A model generated the notes under the pieces. That model saw only the letters and a list, made by a program, of their open reading frames with translations, was not told where the DNA came from and made no database searches. This document shows, one piece after another, positions 8,880-17,328 of a stretch of DNA of 55,583 nucleotides. How positions within the stretch are numbered: position 1 is the first letter of the stretch; every line of letters starts with the position of its first letter. Both the position numbers and the translations under genes were made by a program. The DNA is from Bacteriovoracaceae bacterium UBA6200 (GTDB lineage: Bacteria > Bdellovibrionota > Bacteriovoracia > Bacteriovoracales > Bacteriovoracaceae), in NCBI GenBank assembly GCA_002422605.1, contig DISW01000007.1:1-55583 (forward strand), read 5' to 3'.

Positions 8880-9125
8880 ATGACACTTAATAAAGCCCCT
8901 ATGAATACGATTTTGACTGTAAGTTCTTCCACTTATCAGGAATCCGATGACATATCCGATATTGCTTCCCGGCTTATGCATTTAGGTTTTATCCACGGGG
9001 AAAAAATAAAGATCACGAGGAAGGCCCCTTTGTTCAAAGAACCTCTCCTTGTAGAGGTTCGTGGAAGATCTATCGCTCTTTCTTTTTCCGAGGCTGAACT
9101 TGTGAAGGTAAAGGTAATTGAATGA
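8880..9125 (+). CDS. feoA: Ferrous iron transport accessory protein FeoA
   Basis: A small SH3-like protein (81 aa) that supports FeoB. The pattern is typical: ISDIASRLMHLGFIHGEKI in the first half, then a short beta-rich tail ending with VEVRGRSIALSFSEAELVKVKV. The stop overlaps the feoB start by four bases (ATGA), the usual arrangement. A second in-frame ATG at 8901 is an alternative start; the first has no clear Shine-Dalgarno. No convincing Fur box is visible in the 100 bases upstream, and the nearby DtxR-like regulator at 572 is not linked to it. Confidence 0.9.
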   Translation: MTLNKAPMNTILTVSSSTYQESDDISDIASRLMHLGFIHGEKIKITRKAPLFKEPLLVEVRGRSIALSFSEAELVKVKVIE

Positions 9126-10972
9126 TTCCTCGTATTGCTTTAGTGGGGATGCCCAACGTTGGTAAAACGGCGCTTTTTAATAAAATGACAGGAAGTTTCC
9201 AACGAGTCGCGAACTTTCCGGGTGTGACAGTAGAGAAGAAGACGGGATGGGTTACTGAAAAAGGACATAAAGTTCTTGAAGTGATCGATTTGCCGGGCAT
9301 TTATTCTTTAGATGCAACAACCTTAGATGAGAAGGTCACAAAAGACTTCCTCCTTAAAAAAGAAAAAGAAGCTTCGGCAAATATTTTTGTTCTCGTGCTG
9401 GATGCAACCAACTTAGATAAGTCCCTTTATCTGGCCCTACAGTTAAAACAATTGGGATATCCCTTATTAATTGCTCTGAATCTTTCCGATGAAGCGAAGA
9501 AAAGAAACTTCTCTCTTGATCTTGAGAAGTTTTCACAGAAACTTGGCGCGACTATTATTCCCACCAGTGCTTCTACAGGTGAAGGCGTAAAGAATCTTCT
9601 TGCCGCCGTTCAAACTGAATTAGGTAAAAATAAAGATATCACTTTAGAAGTTCCTGCTAATGCCCAGAAAGTTTTTCGTTCACCTGCCTATGTGAACAGC
9701 ATCTTTAAAGAGATTGATGACATTTTACAGGAAGTTACAATCACAAAAATTAAGCCTGATTCTTTCACCGAAAGAATTGATAGAATCGTTCTCCATCCAT
9801 TTTGGGGAATTTTCACTCTATTTGCGGTTCTGATTATGATTTTCCAGGCCCTGTTTAGTTGGGCCACACCTTTTATGGATTTAATTGAAGAAGGATTCGC
9901 TTTATTAGGGGAGACTCTTTCTGGATTAATTGCTCATGATCTTCTTAGAAGTTTAATCGTAGATGGTATCATCGGTGGAGTTGGCGGTGTTCTTGTCTTT
10001 TTACCGCAAATTGTTCTTCTTTTCTTTTTCATCCAGTTACTGGAAGACTTAGGTTACTTAGGGCGAGCGGCTTTCCTGATGGATTCCGTGATGCGGAAAT
10101 TCGGCTTGCCTGGGAAATCGGTCATTCCTCTTCTTTCTTCTCACGCTTGTGCCATCCCGGGAATTCTTTCAACTCGTGTAATTGAAAACTATCGCGAAAG
10201 AATTATCACCATGTTGGTTATTCCTCTTACGACTTGTTCAGCAAGACTTCCTGTTTATGCCATTTTGATTGCGGCCTTGATTCCTAATATTGCCATTGCT
10301 GGAATCCCTTGGTTGAGACTTCCTGGGCTCGTATTATTTGGTCTTTACATGTTGGGCTTCGGTTCAGCACTGGTTGCTTCTTTGGTCTTTAAGAAGACCT
10401 TGCCTCATGAGTCACCATCCATGCTTTTAATGGAGCTTCCTCCTTACCGTGTTCCAAAAATTAAGAATCTGATCATGACCATGCAGAATAAGGCGAAGAT
10501 CTTTCTTAAGAAGGCCGGGGGAATTATTCTTGTTGTAAGTATTATGATTTGGGTCTTGATGACCTTCCCTCAACAAAATGGTCAAACTGTCATTGAACAG
10601 TCTTATGCTGCTGATATTGGCCGGGTGTTTGAGCCCGTGTTTAGACCCTTAGGATTTGACTGGCGAATCACAACGGCCCTTATTCCAAGTATTGGGGCGA
10701 GAGAAGTGGTAGTCAGTGCTTTATCGATGGTTCTTTCCATGGAAGGAACTGATGAAGAAATGGCCAAGGCTTTGGTCCAAAACTTCGGTCTTGGAACTCT
10801 GGTCGCCTTACTCGTCTGGTTTGTCTTTGCGCCTCAATGTATTTCTACTTTTGCAGTCATGAGACGAGAAACAAATTCCTGGAAGTGGCCCATGGTCATG
10901 GTCGGCTATACCTTAGCGCTGGCCTATTTCTTTGCTTTCTGTGCGAGATTTTTCTTTAACCTTTGGTATTAA
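9122..10972 (+). CDS. feoB: Ferrous iron transporter FeoB
   Basis: An inner-membrane Fe2+ importer with an N-terminal G-protein domain. G1 is GMPNVGKTALFN (residues 8-19), followed by a conserved Thr in the switch (FPGVTVEKK), G3 DLPG and G4 NLSD. The membrane part begins near residue 230 and includes the Gly-rich gate block (GVGGVLVFLPQI), then LGRAAFLMDSVMRKFGLPGKS and SSHACAIPGI with the conserved Cys, and TTCSARLPVY, all FeoB hallmarks. At 616 aa it is shorter than the E. coli form (773) and typical of compact FeoB versions, with a short region between the G domain and membrane domain. The last 17 bases overlap the opposite gene. Confidence 0.96.
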   Translation: MIPRIALVGMPNVGKTALFNKMTGSFQRVANFPGVTVEKKTGWVTEKGHKVLEVIDLPGIYSLDATTLDEKVTKDFLLKKEKEASANIFVLVLDATNLDKSLYLALQLKQLGYPLLIALNLSDEAKKRNFSLDLEKFSQKLGATIIPTSASTGEGVKNLLAAVQTELGKNKDITLEVPANAQKVFRSPAYVNSIFKEIDDILQEVTITKIKPDSFTERIDRIVLHPFWGIFTLFAVLIMIFQALFSWATPFMDLIEEGFALLGETLSGLIAHDLLRSLIVDGIIGGVGGVLVFLPQIVLLFFFIQLLEDLGYLGRAAFLMDSVMRKFGLPGKSVIPLLSSHACAIPGILSTRVIENYRERIITMLVIPLTTCSARLPVYAILIAALIPNIAIAGIPWLRLPGLVLFGLYMLGFGSALVASLVFKKTLPHESPSMLLMELPPYRVPKIKNLIMTMQNKAKIFLKKAGGIILVVSIMIWVLMTFPQQNGQTVIEQSYAADIGRVFEPVFRPLGFDWRITTALIPSIGAREVVVSALSMVLSMEGTDEEMAKALVQNFGLGTLVALLVWFVFAPQCISTFAVMRRETNSWKWPMVMVGYTLALAYFFAFCARFFFNLWY

Positions 10973-11468
10973 CCTGTTCCCAATTCTTTAACTGCCAGAC
11001 AGTCGTAACTTCTGCGACTTCCTGGCCATTTATGTCCCGGATTTGGGTTACAAGTTTTTGTGAATATTTTCCTTCCGTTTCCAAACCCTTCTGGATCTTC
11101 TCTTTTTCAATTTGATGAGGAGAGCAGCTTCCTTCTAGATCCGTCCGTCCCTGATAAGAATAGGTCACATGCATCTCAGACATGATGAGGCGATACTTAC
11201 TGATGCCGAATGACTGGAGTAACGATAGACCGGCACAGAATTCTCCTACTGTCGCCATAGCGCAGGCATGAACACCGCCCAGGTGATTGTGATTGAGTTT
11301 TCTATTAGGAAGAGCGATCACAACTGCATCTTGATTCAGGGTTTTGATTTTAAATCCATGAGGGGCATTGAAAGGAATACCAATGGTCAGAACTTTGTTC
11401 AAGGCCATGAGGTTTATTCGGGTTGGATTTTCCAGAAGCTTATCTATTAATCTAAAAGCCGTTTTCAT
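10956..11468 (-). CDS. Hotdog-fold protein, DUF4442/PaaI thioesterase-like
   Basis: A 170-aa soluble protein with the hotdog layout. The central helix carries NHNHLGGVHACAMATVGEFCAG (conserved His, Asn and Glu positions), preceded by the beta strand GIPFNAPHGFKIKTL and followed by strands YRLIMSEMHVTYSYQGRTDL and TEVTTVWQL. The closest pattern I know is DUF4442 and acyl-CoA thioesterases such as PaaI. The substrate is not known. The gene starts two bases after the stop of the nitronate monooxygenase gene, so the two are co-transcribed; AGGTTG overlaps the end of that gene. Its 3' end runs 17 bases into feoB on the other strand. Confidence 0.7.
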   Translation of the reverse strand: MKTAFRLIDKLLENPTRINLMALNKVLTIGIPFNAPHGFKIKTLNQDAVVIALPNRKLNHNHLGGVHACAMATVGEFCAGLSLLQSFGISKYRLIMSEMHVTYSYQGRTDLEGSCSPHQIEKEKIQKGLETEGKYSQKLVTQIRDINGQEVAEVTTVWQLKNWEQVNTKG

Positions 11469-11469
11469 T

Positions 11470-12453
11470 TCAACCTATGACCTTGTTTAAATTCTTCTTA
11501 GCTATCTCGAATTCATTTTGAAATCTGCTAACAATGTCATGGATGGATTCTTCTTTCTCGGTGAACTCAATTGAAGAACCCGCACACCAGACTGATTTAT
11601 AAGTGGCCGCGAAGGCGGCTTTCTCCAGCATCTTCATTCCTTTATAGTAAGTCACCATCTTCGCGTATTTTTTTAACTGCTTATTCTTATTTAAAAGGGA
11701 CTCCAGAAGATTTTGTTCGGTACCTATCTTTTTAAGATAGGGAGTATTGATTACTGTACAGCGGCTACCTGACAGTTTTGTCGTCACGGCGATATCACCC
11801 GCATTATAATCAATGCAGGCCTTTTTATAATCATGAGCGACTGAAGATTCTGTGCAGGAAATAAAAGGTGACCCGATCGAAAGACCATCGGCCCCTAAGG
11901 CCAACATAGAAAGAATTCCAGAACCAGTACCAACTCCTCCCGCCGAGATAACTGGAATCTGACATTTTTGTTTGAGTGCCGGAATGAGCACACTGGCAGG
12001 AATGTTACCCAGGTGACCACCGGCCCCGTTATTCACAGCAATCACACCATCGGCCCCAAGATCTTCAACTTTTTTAGCGTAATTCTCTTCAATCACATCA
12101 CAAAGAACTTTAATTCCCTGTTTCTTGGATTCACGTATGACTTCTTCCGGGCTTCCAAGAGAGGTAATAAAAAAATTCACTCCCAAGTCGAGGCACTTGA
12201 AGAGTTGCTTTTTGGCCAGGACGTTTGATTTATTAACAATCAAGTTGATGCCAAATGGCTTATCTGTTTGAGATTTAATTTCTTTAATTCCGGCTTCAAG
12301 CTCTTCAATGGTTCTGAAGTTAAGTGCAGGAATACAACCAGCAATACCATTTTCAGCTGCCGCTACGATCATCTTAGTATTAGTTACCAGGAACATAGGG
12401 GCCATTATGATGGGAAGCTCGATACCTAGCATTTCAGTGAGGGCCGTTTTCAT
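11470..12453 (-). CDS. Nitronate monooxygenase (2-nitropropane dioxygenase family)
   Basis: An FMN-dependent TIM-barrel enzyme of the NMO/2-NPD family, which oxidises alkyl nitronates such as propionate 3-nitronate. Seen in order: the N-terminal PIIMAPMFLVTN, a GCIPALNFRT turn, the flavin-site NNGAGGHLGN around residue 141, ISAGGVGTG for phosphate binding, and the IGSPFISCTES block. These match class II NMOs and relatives such as FabK-like enzymes; FabK is less likely because of its different genomic setting. Length (327 aa) is normal. An AAAGGA element lies 12 bases before the start. It is paired with the hotdog-fold gene, and that pairing suggests acyl-CoA-related detoxification, which is inference. 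Confidence 0.85.
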   Translation of the reverse strand: MKTALTEMLGIELPIIMAPMFLVTNTKMIVAAAENGIAGCIPALNFRTIEELEAGIKEIKSQTDKPFGINLIVNKSNVLAKKQLFKCLDLGVNFFITSLGSPEEVIRESKKQGIKVLCDVIEENYAKKVEDLGADGVIAVNNGAGGHLGNIPASVLIPALKQKCQIPVISAGGVGTGSGILSMLALGADGLSIGSPFISCTESSVAHDYKKACIDYNAGDIAVTTKLSGSRCTVINTPYLKKIGTEQNLLESLLNKNKQLKKYAKMVTYYKGMKMLEKAAFAATYKSVWCAGSSIEFTEKEESIHDIVSRFQNEFEIAKKNLNKVIG

Positions 12454-12574
12454 AGAATACTTGTCCTTTTGCGCAAAGTGTCTCTGTAAGGCAAAGTCAC
12501 GGAACTTTTACTTTCCAAAGGTCTTTAAACTATGGGTTAATTATAACAGTCATTTTTATTACAAGGACGGAAAA

Positions 12575-13756
12575 ATGAAAAAGACATTAGGAATTATCGC
12601 ACTGGCCTTTTCTGCGACCACGATGGCCGCGCCCTCTCAGTGGCTTACTGTAGATAATGAAATTCTCGCCAAAATACGACCTCAGTTGAACAAAGCTGTT
12701 CAGGTGAAATTTTCTGCTCAAGGTGCTTCAGTTGTTAACTTAACAGCAAATGAAGTGGAGCAACTCTCTAGCGTCATTCACGATGAGCTTCATCGCTGTG
12801 GCGGTTTTATTCAACATGAGTCTGAAGAAGAAGCTATTAACGCGCTTACCTTCCAGGGCGAAATGTATTTTGCGAAGCGGGCGATCTTTACAGACTATGA
12901 GATCGATCAGGCAACCAGAGTTAGACCGATGGTCTCTCAGGTCGAGGAAAAATCTATTCGCGATATGATCATTAAGCTTTCAGACTTCAAAACCCGTTAT
13001 TATAAGTCAGAGACTGGAGTGGAATCGTCGGAATACATCCGCGATAGCTGGGCCGCACTTGCTAAAAGTCGTAATGATGTAAAAGTTGAGCTTTATAATC
13101 ACAAAAGCTGGCCTCAGCCTTCAGTTATTATGACTGTTCTGGGTTCTGAGCGTCCGGATGAAATTGTGGTTGTTGGTGGTCATGCTGATTCCATCGCGGG
13201 ATTTTTCGGTGGTAACGGAAAAGCTCCAGGTGCTGATGATAATGCCTCGGGAATTGCAACAATTACTGAAGTTATTAAAATTTTAATGAATAATAATTAT
13301 AAGCCAAAGAGAACTGTTCAGTTTATGGCCTATGCCGCTGAAGAAGTTGGTCTTCTAGGCTCAAAAGCTATCTCAACTGAGTACAAACAGAACAATAAAC
13401 AAGTTGTGGGTGTCATGCAGCTGGATATGACTTTATTCAAAGGCACTGTGGATAAAGACATCGTTTTAATGGCCGACTTTACAAACAATGCTCAAAATGA
13501 ATTCATCGGCCGTCTGGTTGATGAGTATGTTCAAGTTCCTTGGGGATATTCTCGTTGTGGATACGGTTGTTCAGACCATGCTGCCTGGACTGCCAATGGC
13601 TATCCGGCGTCTATGCCTCACGAAGCAGCTATGAAAGATGGTAATAAAAATATTCATACTGTTCGCGATACATTAGAATCGGCTGGAGGAGACGCTAAGC
13701 ATGCCGCTAAGTTTGCAAAACTGGCCACAGCTTACGTCGTAGAATTAGCTAAATAA
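12575..13756 (+). CDS. Secreted M28-family zinc aminopeptidase
   Basis: A bimetallic leucyl-type aminopeptidase like that of Vibrio proteolyticus. I place the start at 12575, where GGACGG precedes the codon and a clean signal peptide follows (MKKTLGIIALAF, cut after TMAA). The frame stays open farther upstream but runs antisense to the neighbouring gene and lacks a signal there. All metal and catalytic positions are visible: GGHADS, PGADDNASG, AYAAEEVGLLG, MQLDM and IHTVRDT. A prodomain-like N-terminal region of about 100 residues precedes the catalytic core. A CGYGCSDHAAW block has the Cys pair found in the Vibrio enzyme. It would release amino acids from extracellular peptides. The product is 393 aa. 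Confidence 0.93.
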   Translation: MKKTLGIIALAFSATTMAAPSQWLTVDNEILAKIRPQLNKAVQVKFSAQGASVVNLTANEVEQLSSVIHDELHRCGGFIQHESEEEAINALTFQGEMYFAKRAIFTDYEIDQATRVRPMVSQVEEKSIRDMIIKLSDFKTRYYKSETGVESSEYIRDSWAALAKSRNDVKVELYNHKSWPQPSVIMTVLGSERPDEIVVVGGHADSIAGFFGGNGKAPGADDNASGIATITEVIKILMNNNYKPKRTVQFMAYAAEEVGLLGSKAISTEYKQNNKQVVGVMQLDMTLFKGTVDKDIVLMADFTNNAQNEFIGRLVDEYVQVPWGYSRCGYGCSDHAAWTANGYPASMPHEAAMKDGNKNIHTVRDTLESAGGDAKHAAKFAKLATAYVVELAK

Positions 13757-13772
13757 CAGGAAACAGTCTTAA

Positions 13773-16511
13773 TTGAGTAATGAAATACAGTCCTTATATG
13801 AGGACATCCGTCAGAATCTAGAAACTTCACGTAAAGCAATGATATCAACGAGTATCCTGGAAGATGATGAATCTTCCGGGATGCGTCCTTTAGAAGACTC
13901 CTTAGTCATTTTGGAAACGCTTGAATCCATCGCTGCCACCGCCCATAACTTACTTGAACAGAATCCTTCTCTGGAATCTTTATTCGAAAAGAATTTTGGA
14001 AGAGTGAGAGAAGTCTTTGATCGGGAAGCCATTGTTGAAACCTGTCTGGTGGAAGAGTTTCTTTTCCCCGTGACCAGCAGTTATCCGGTGATGGTAGAGG
14101 GAACTTTTAGTAAAGAGCTGACTCTTTCTTATAAAGATACTTTCAGTGCCTGGGTCAGTGAGAAAATTTCTAATCACGAATCCACTCAGGAAACGATTAA
14201 GAATAATTTTGATATTAAGATCAATGACAAGGATCTTTCCTGTCATTGTGTTCAATGTATGGGCGACTACCGCACCCAAGTGAGAGAAGTCGTTTTTGAG
14301 ATGCAAACCGCTCTCATCGATAAAGCTGAAGATAAGCTTCATGAATGGGTTTTAGTCAGAAAAATTTCTGATATCTCCAATGCTGTTTTTGATCTTAAAA
14401 AAAATCTGGATAAAAACTTTCATCAAATGCGGAACAAGCTTAAACGTTCTTCAGTTAATAAACTGGAAAACGAAGTTAAGCACTATTATCGTTCTAAATT
14501 TGGATCGAATACCGTTCTCGGAAAAGTTTATAAAGAAAAACTTATGGTGTTTTTCAATACTCTTCTGGTGGAACAAGGCTTTAAGCCTGAACTCGTTTCC
14601 AATGAAGAATATGAGCGATTCTTTCTTCAGTTAGAAACAAATATATGGAAGGGAGAAGTTTTTCTCCGTAAGGAATTTGAACGCTTCACTCAAGCCATTC
14701 TGGCGCTTAAAAGAAAAGACGTATCCTCTACCATCTTAAGAGATTACCTGGGACAATTCTGGCTTCACGCTGATGCCAGAAGAATTAACCGAAAAATTAT
14801 TTACCATATGGGCCCTACCAACTCAGGTAAGACTTATCATGCGATAGAAGCCTTGTGTGCGGCCAAGAAAGGTTGCTACCTTGCTCCTTTAAGACTCCTG
14901 GCTTCTGAACTCTACGATACCATGAACAGTAAAGGAGTTAAGACGACTTTACTGACAGGGGAAGAGGTCGTGGAAATTCCAGATGCAACTCATTTTTCTT
15001 CCACCATTGAAATGGCCAAGCTTCAGCAGCGTTTTGATTGTTGTGTTATTGATGAAATTCAAATGCTCACCGATCCTCAACGTGGATGGGCCTGGACTCG
15101 GGCCTTGGTTAATATTCAAGCGGATGAAATCCATCTTTGCGGTGACCATTCAGTTTTAGAACTAGTGAAAAAGATTCTCGCTCTTTGCGGCGATACTCTC
15201 GAGATTAAAGAATATACCAGAATGACTGAACTCAATGTTCTGAATCATCAAATTCCTTTAACTCAGATGCAAAAAAACGATGCTTTAATTGTTTTCTCTC
15301 GTCGAAATGCTTTACGTTACAAAGCAGATCTTGAAGAGCTGGATTTTAAAGTTTCGATTGTTTATGGACGTCTTTCTCCGGAAGTTCGCCGTGAACAAGC
15401 AAGAAAATTTGATGAAGGTGAAACTGATATCATGGTTTCTACCGATGCCATCGCCATGGGAATGAATCTCCCTGTGAAGAGGATCGTATTCTCTGCGCTC
15501 TCAAAATTTATTAATGATAGAGAAAACCCTCTGACCTTTTCTGAAATAAAGCAGATCGCCGGACGTGCCGGACGGTATAAGCGTTTTCCGGTAGGGGAAG
15601 TGACTACCTTAAACCGTGTGGAAGATGGTCTCAGGACTTTAAAAGATGCTTTGGCCCATCATTTAGGCCAGAGTGATAAGGCAATGGTTGGACCGGATCT
15701 GGATATTTTCAGTTCCGTTAACAATGCTCTTCTTGCTAATTCATTACCAACGCTTAAGCTTTCAGAATTTTTGCGCCTCTTCAATACTATGACCTTTCAG
15801 AAACCATTTTATTGTGTGGATATGAAAGAGATGATTGAACTGGCCGAAATGGTAGAAGTAGCTGATGAGGACAGAACCTTATCCAATGCAGAAATTTTCG
15901 GTTTTGCCTGTGCTCCGGTAAACCTCGGTTTAATTGAACACGTTCAGTACTACCTTTGGATTCTTAATCACTATGTGGATAACCAAAGTATTTACAATGA
16001 ACCGATTGATGATTCTTCGGATAATATCGATTATCTGGAAACATCTATTAAGTGTGTGGAACTGTTTCAATGGTTATCACGTCACTTTAACCAGAAAAAT
16101 TTTGATTTTGATGAGCAGGACCTTCTGGCCAATAAAACCAAGGCGATTGAACGCTTGAATGAGCTTCTGTCCGATAAAATCGGCAAAACATGTTCAAGTT
16201 GCGGTTGTAAAATGCCGGCCAATGCTCGTTTTAATATCTGTGATGAATGTTTTTCTAAACGCCGTTTTAGCCGTAGACCTCAACGGGCCGATGATCGTGG
16301 TGGACGCGGGCGCGATGATGACCGCAAGGGCGGCCGTGGGAAAAGCGACAATCGGGATAAGTCTTTTAAACCAAAAGGTGATGGATCTCAATCTTCTCAG
16401 TCTGGAAAAGCTGGCGGACATGGTGTAAAAAGACCAAGACCTGCCGGTTCAAAACCGAGCGGAGGAGGAAAGAGTGGAGACGCCGCCAAAGCATTCAGAA
16501 AATTTAGATAA
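13773..16511 (+). CDS. Suv3-like RNA helicase with zinc ribbon and RG-rich tail
   Basis: A superfamily-2 helicase closest to Suv3, the RNA helicase of the mitochondrial RNA degradosome. Motif I is GPTNSGKT at residues 347-354, the Suv3 form; motif II is DEIQ at 427-430; motif VI is QIAGRAGRY from 594; ALSKFINDR lies between. Around the core are an N-terminal region of ~340 residues with a C-x-C-x2-C cluster (CHCVQC), a Suv3-type C-terminal helical part, a zinc ribbon (C807, C810, C823, C826) and an Arg/Gly/Lys tail typical of RNA-binding proteins. The start codon is TTG with AGGA about 11 bases before it; the next Met is at residue 22. The next gene begins inside its 3' end. A role in RNA decay or ribosome work is inferred. 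Confidence 0.88.
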   Translation: MSNEIQSLYEDIRQNLETSRKAMISTSILEDDESSGMRPLEDSLVILETLESIAATAHNLLEQNPSLESLFEKNFGRVREVFDREAIVETCLVEEFLFPVTSSYPVMVEGTFSKELTLSYKDTFSAWVSEKISNHESTQETIKNNFDIKINDKDLSCHCVQCMGDYRTQVREVVFEMQTALIDKAEDKLHEWVLVRKISDISNAVFDLKKNLDKNFHQMRNKLKRSSVNKLENEVKHYYRSKFGSNTVLGKVYKEKLMVFFNTLLVEQGFKPELVSNEEYERFFLQLETNIWKGEVFLRKEFERFTQAILALKRKDVSSTILRDYLGQFWLHADARRINRKIIYHMGPTNSGKTYHAIEALCAAKKGCYLAPLRLLASELYDTMNSKGVKTTLLTGEEVVEIPDATHFSSTIEMAKLQQRFDCCVIDEIQMLTDPQRGWAWTRALVNIQADEIHLCGDHSVLELVKKILALCGDTLEIKEYTRMTELNVLNHQIPLTQMQKNDALIVFSRRNALRYKADLEELDFKVSIVYGRLSPEVRREQARKFDEGETDIMVSTDAIAMGMNLPVKRIVFSALSKFINDRENPLTFSEIKQIAGRAGRYKRFPVGEVTTLNRVEDGLRTLKDALAHHLGQSDKAMVGPDLDIFSSVNNALLANSLPTLKLSEFLRLFNTMTFQKPFYCVDMKEMIELAEMVEVADEDRTLSNAEIFGFACAPVNLGLIEHVQYYLWILNHYVDNQSIYNEPIDDSSDNIDYLETSIKCVELFQWLSRHFNQKNFDFDEQDLLANKTKAIERLNELLSDKIGKTCSSCGCKMPANARFNICDECFSKRRFSRRPQRADDRGGRGRDDDRKGGRGKSDNRDKSFKPKGDGSQSSQSGKAGGHGVKRPRPAGSKPSGGGKSGDAAKAFRKFR
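16461..16476 (+). promoter_or_regulatory. Strong internal Shine-Dalgarno and GTG start of the DUF455 gene
   Basis: GGAGGAGGA at 16461-16469 stands five bases before the GTG at 16474, inside the Gly-rich tail codons of the helicase gene. This match decides the GTG start and means that the two proteins are read from overlapping frames over 38 bases. Confidence 0.75.
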
Positions 16512-17328
16512 AATTTCTTATTTTGAATTTTGCCAAAGTATCCTATTAGGTGAAAATCTGAATGATAAATTCCTATCAACTCCCATTGATTGGACGGCTT
16601 TTAAGGAGTTTGAGCTTCCCAAATCTCCCGGCCGCCGTGGTGCTCTAAGCTTCTCTGAAAAACGAATAAAATTTCCTAAAGCCCAGAATCTAAATGAAAA
16701 TGATAAGAAGGCCATGGCCCTTCATAGTTTTGCCAATCACGAGCTTCTTGCTATCGAAATGATGGCTTCAGCGCTGCTCGTATATCCTCACCATAGCGAA
16801 GAAGATATTCGATTCAAAAAGGGCATTTTGACGGCCTTAAAGGATGAACAAAAGCATCTGGGTCTTTATATCGATCGCATCAATCAATTGGGTTATGCTT
16901 TCGGAGATTTTCCTTTAAATGACTTCTTTTGGCGCCAGATGGAAAAGCTTAAAACCCCTGCCCAATATATGGCCATGATGTCTCTTACTTTTGAAGCGGC
17001 CAATTTGGACTTTGCTCAGCACTACGGCGCAATCTTTAGGGAATTCGGAGATCTCGTCACCGCTGAAATCATGGACACCGTTTTAGAAGATGAAATTGGC
17101 CATGTTGCTCTTGGAGCGCACTGGATGAAGAAATGGCGGAATGATAAATCACTCTGGGAATACTATCGTGAGTCGTTGCCCTGGCCTTTAACTCCTGCAA
17201 GAAGCAGGGGGCTTGGCTTCGATCCGGCCCTCCATGAAAGGGCCATGAGTGACTCCGATTTTATTGAAAGCCTAAAAAACTATGATGATGATTTCAGAAT
17301 CACCAAACGGCGCCATGAAAGCCTATAA
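16474..17328 (+). CDS. DUF455 ferritin-like protein
   Basis: A helical protein of 284 aa matching DUF455, a ferritin-like family with a predicted diiron site. Four helices carry ligand patterns: HELLAIEMM (E in helix 1), DEQKHLGLY (ExxH), FEAANLDFA, and EDEIGHVALG (ExxH) near residue 210. These are the paired E and ExxH motifs of diiron oxygenases and ferritins. The family is related to MiaE, a tRNA hydroxylase, but its reaction is not known. The GTG start follows an excellent Shine-Dalgarno, and the gene overlaps the helicase upstream (38 bases) and the ATP-grasp-like gene downstream (47 bases). An RNA- or tRNA-linked role would fit the helicase neighbour; this is inference. Confidence 0.82.
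   Translation: METPPKHSENLDKISYFEFCQSILLGENLNDKFLSTPIDWTAFKEFELPKSPGRRGALSFSEKRIKFPKAQNLNENDKKAMALHSFANHELLAIEMMASALLVYPHHSEEDIRFKKGILTALKDEQKHLGLYIDRINQLGYAFGDFPLNDFFWRQMEKLKTPAQYMAMMSLTFEAANLDFAQHYGAIFREFGDLVTAEIMDTVLEDEIGHVALGAHWMKKWRNDKSLWEYYRESLPWPLTPARSRGLGFDPALHERAMSDSDFIESLKNYDDDFRITKRRHESL

Noticed and set aside
572..10972. The DtxR-like regulator as the local regulator of feoAB
   Set aside because: They are separated by five genes on both strands, and no shared operator or Fur box is visible; regulation in trans is possible but unsupported.
12308..12574. Upstream extension of the M28 aminopeptidase frame
   Set aside because: It is antisense to the nitronate monooxygenase start region; a signal peptide and ribosome site sit at 12575, so the extension is not coding.
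13980..14342. A 120-codon minus-strand frame inside the helicase gene
   Set aside because: Lies opposite the N-terminal helicase region; no start signal or domain pattern.
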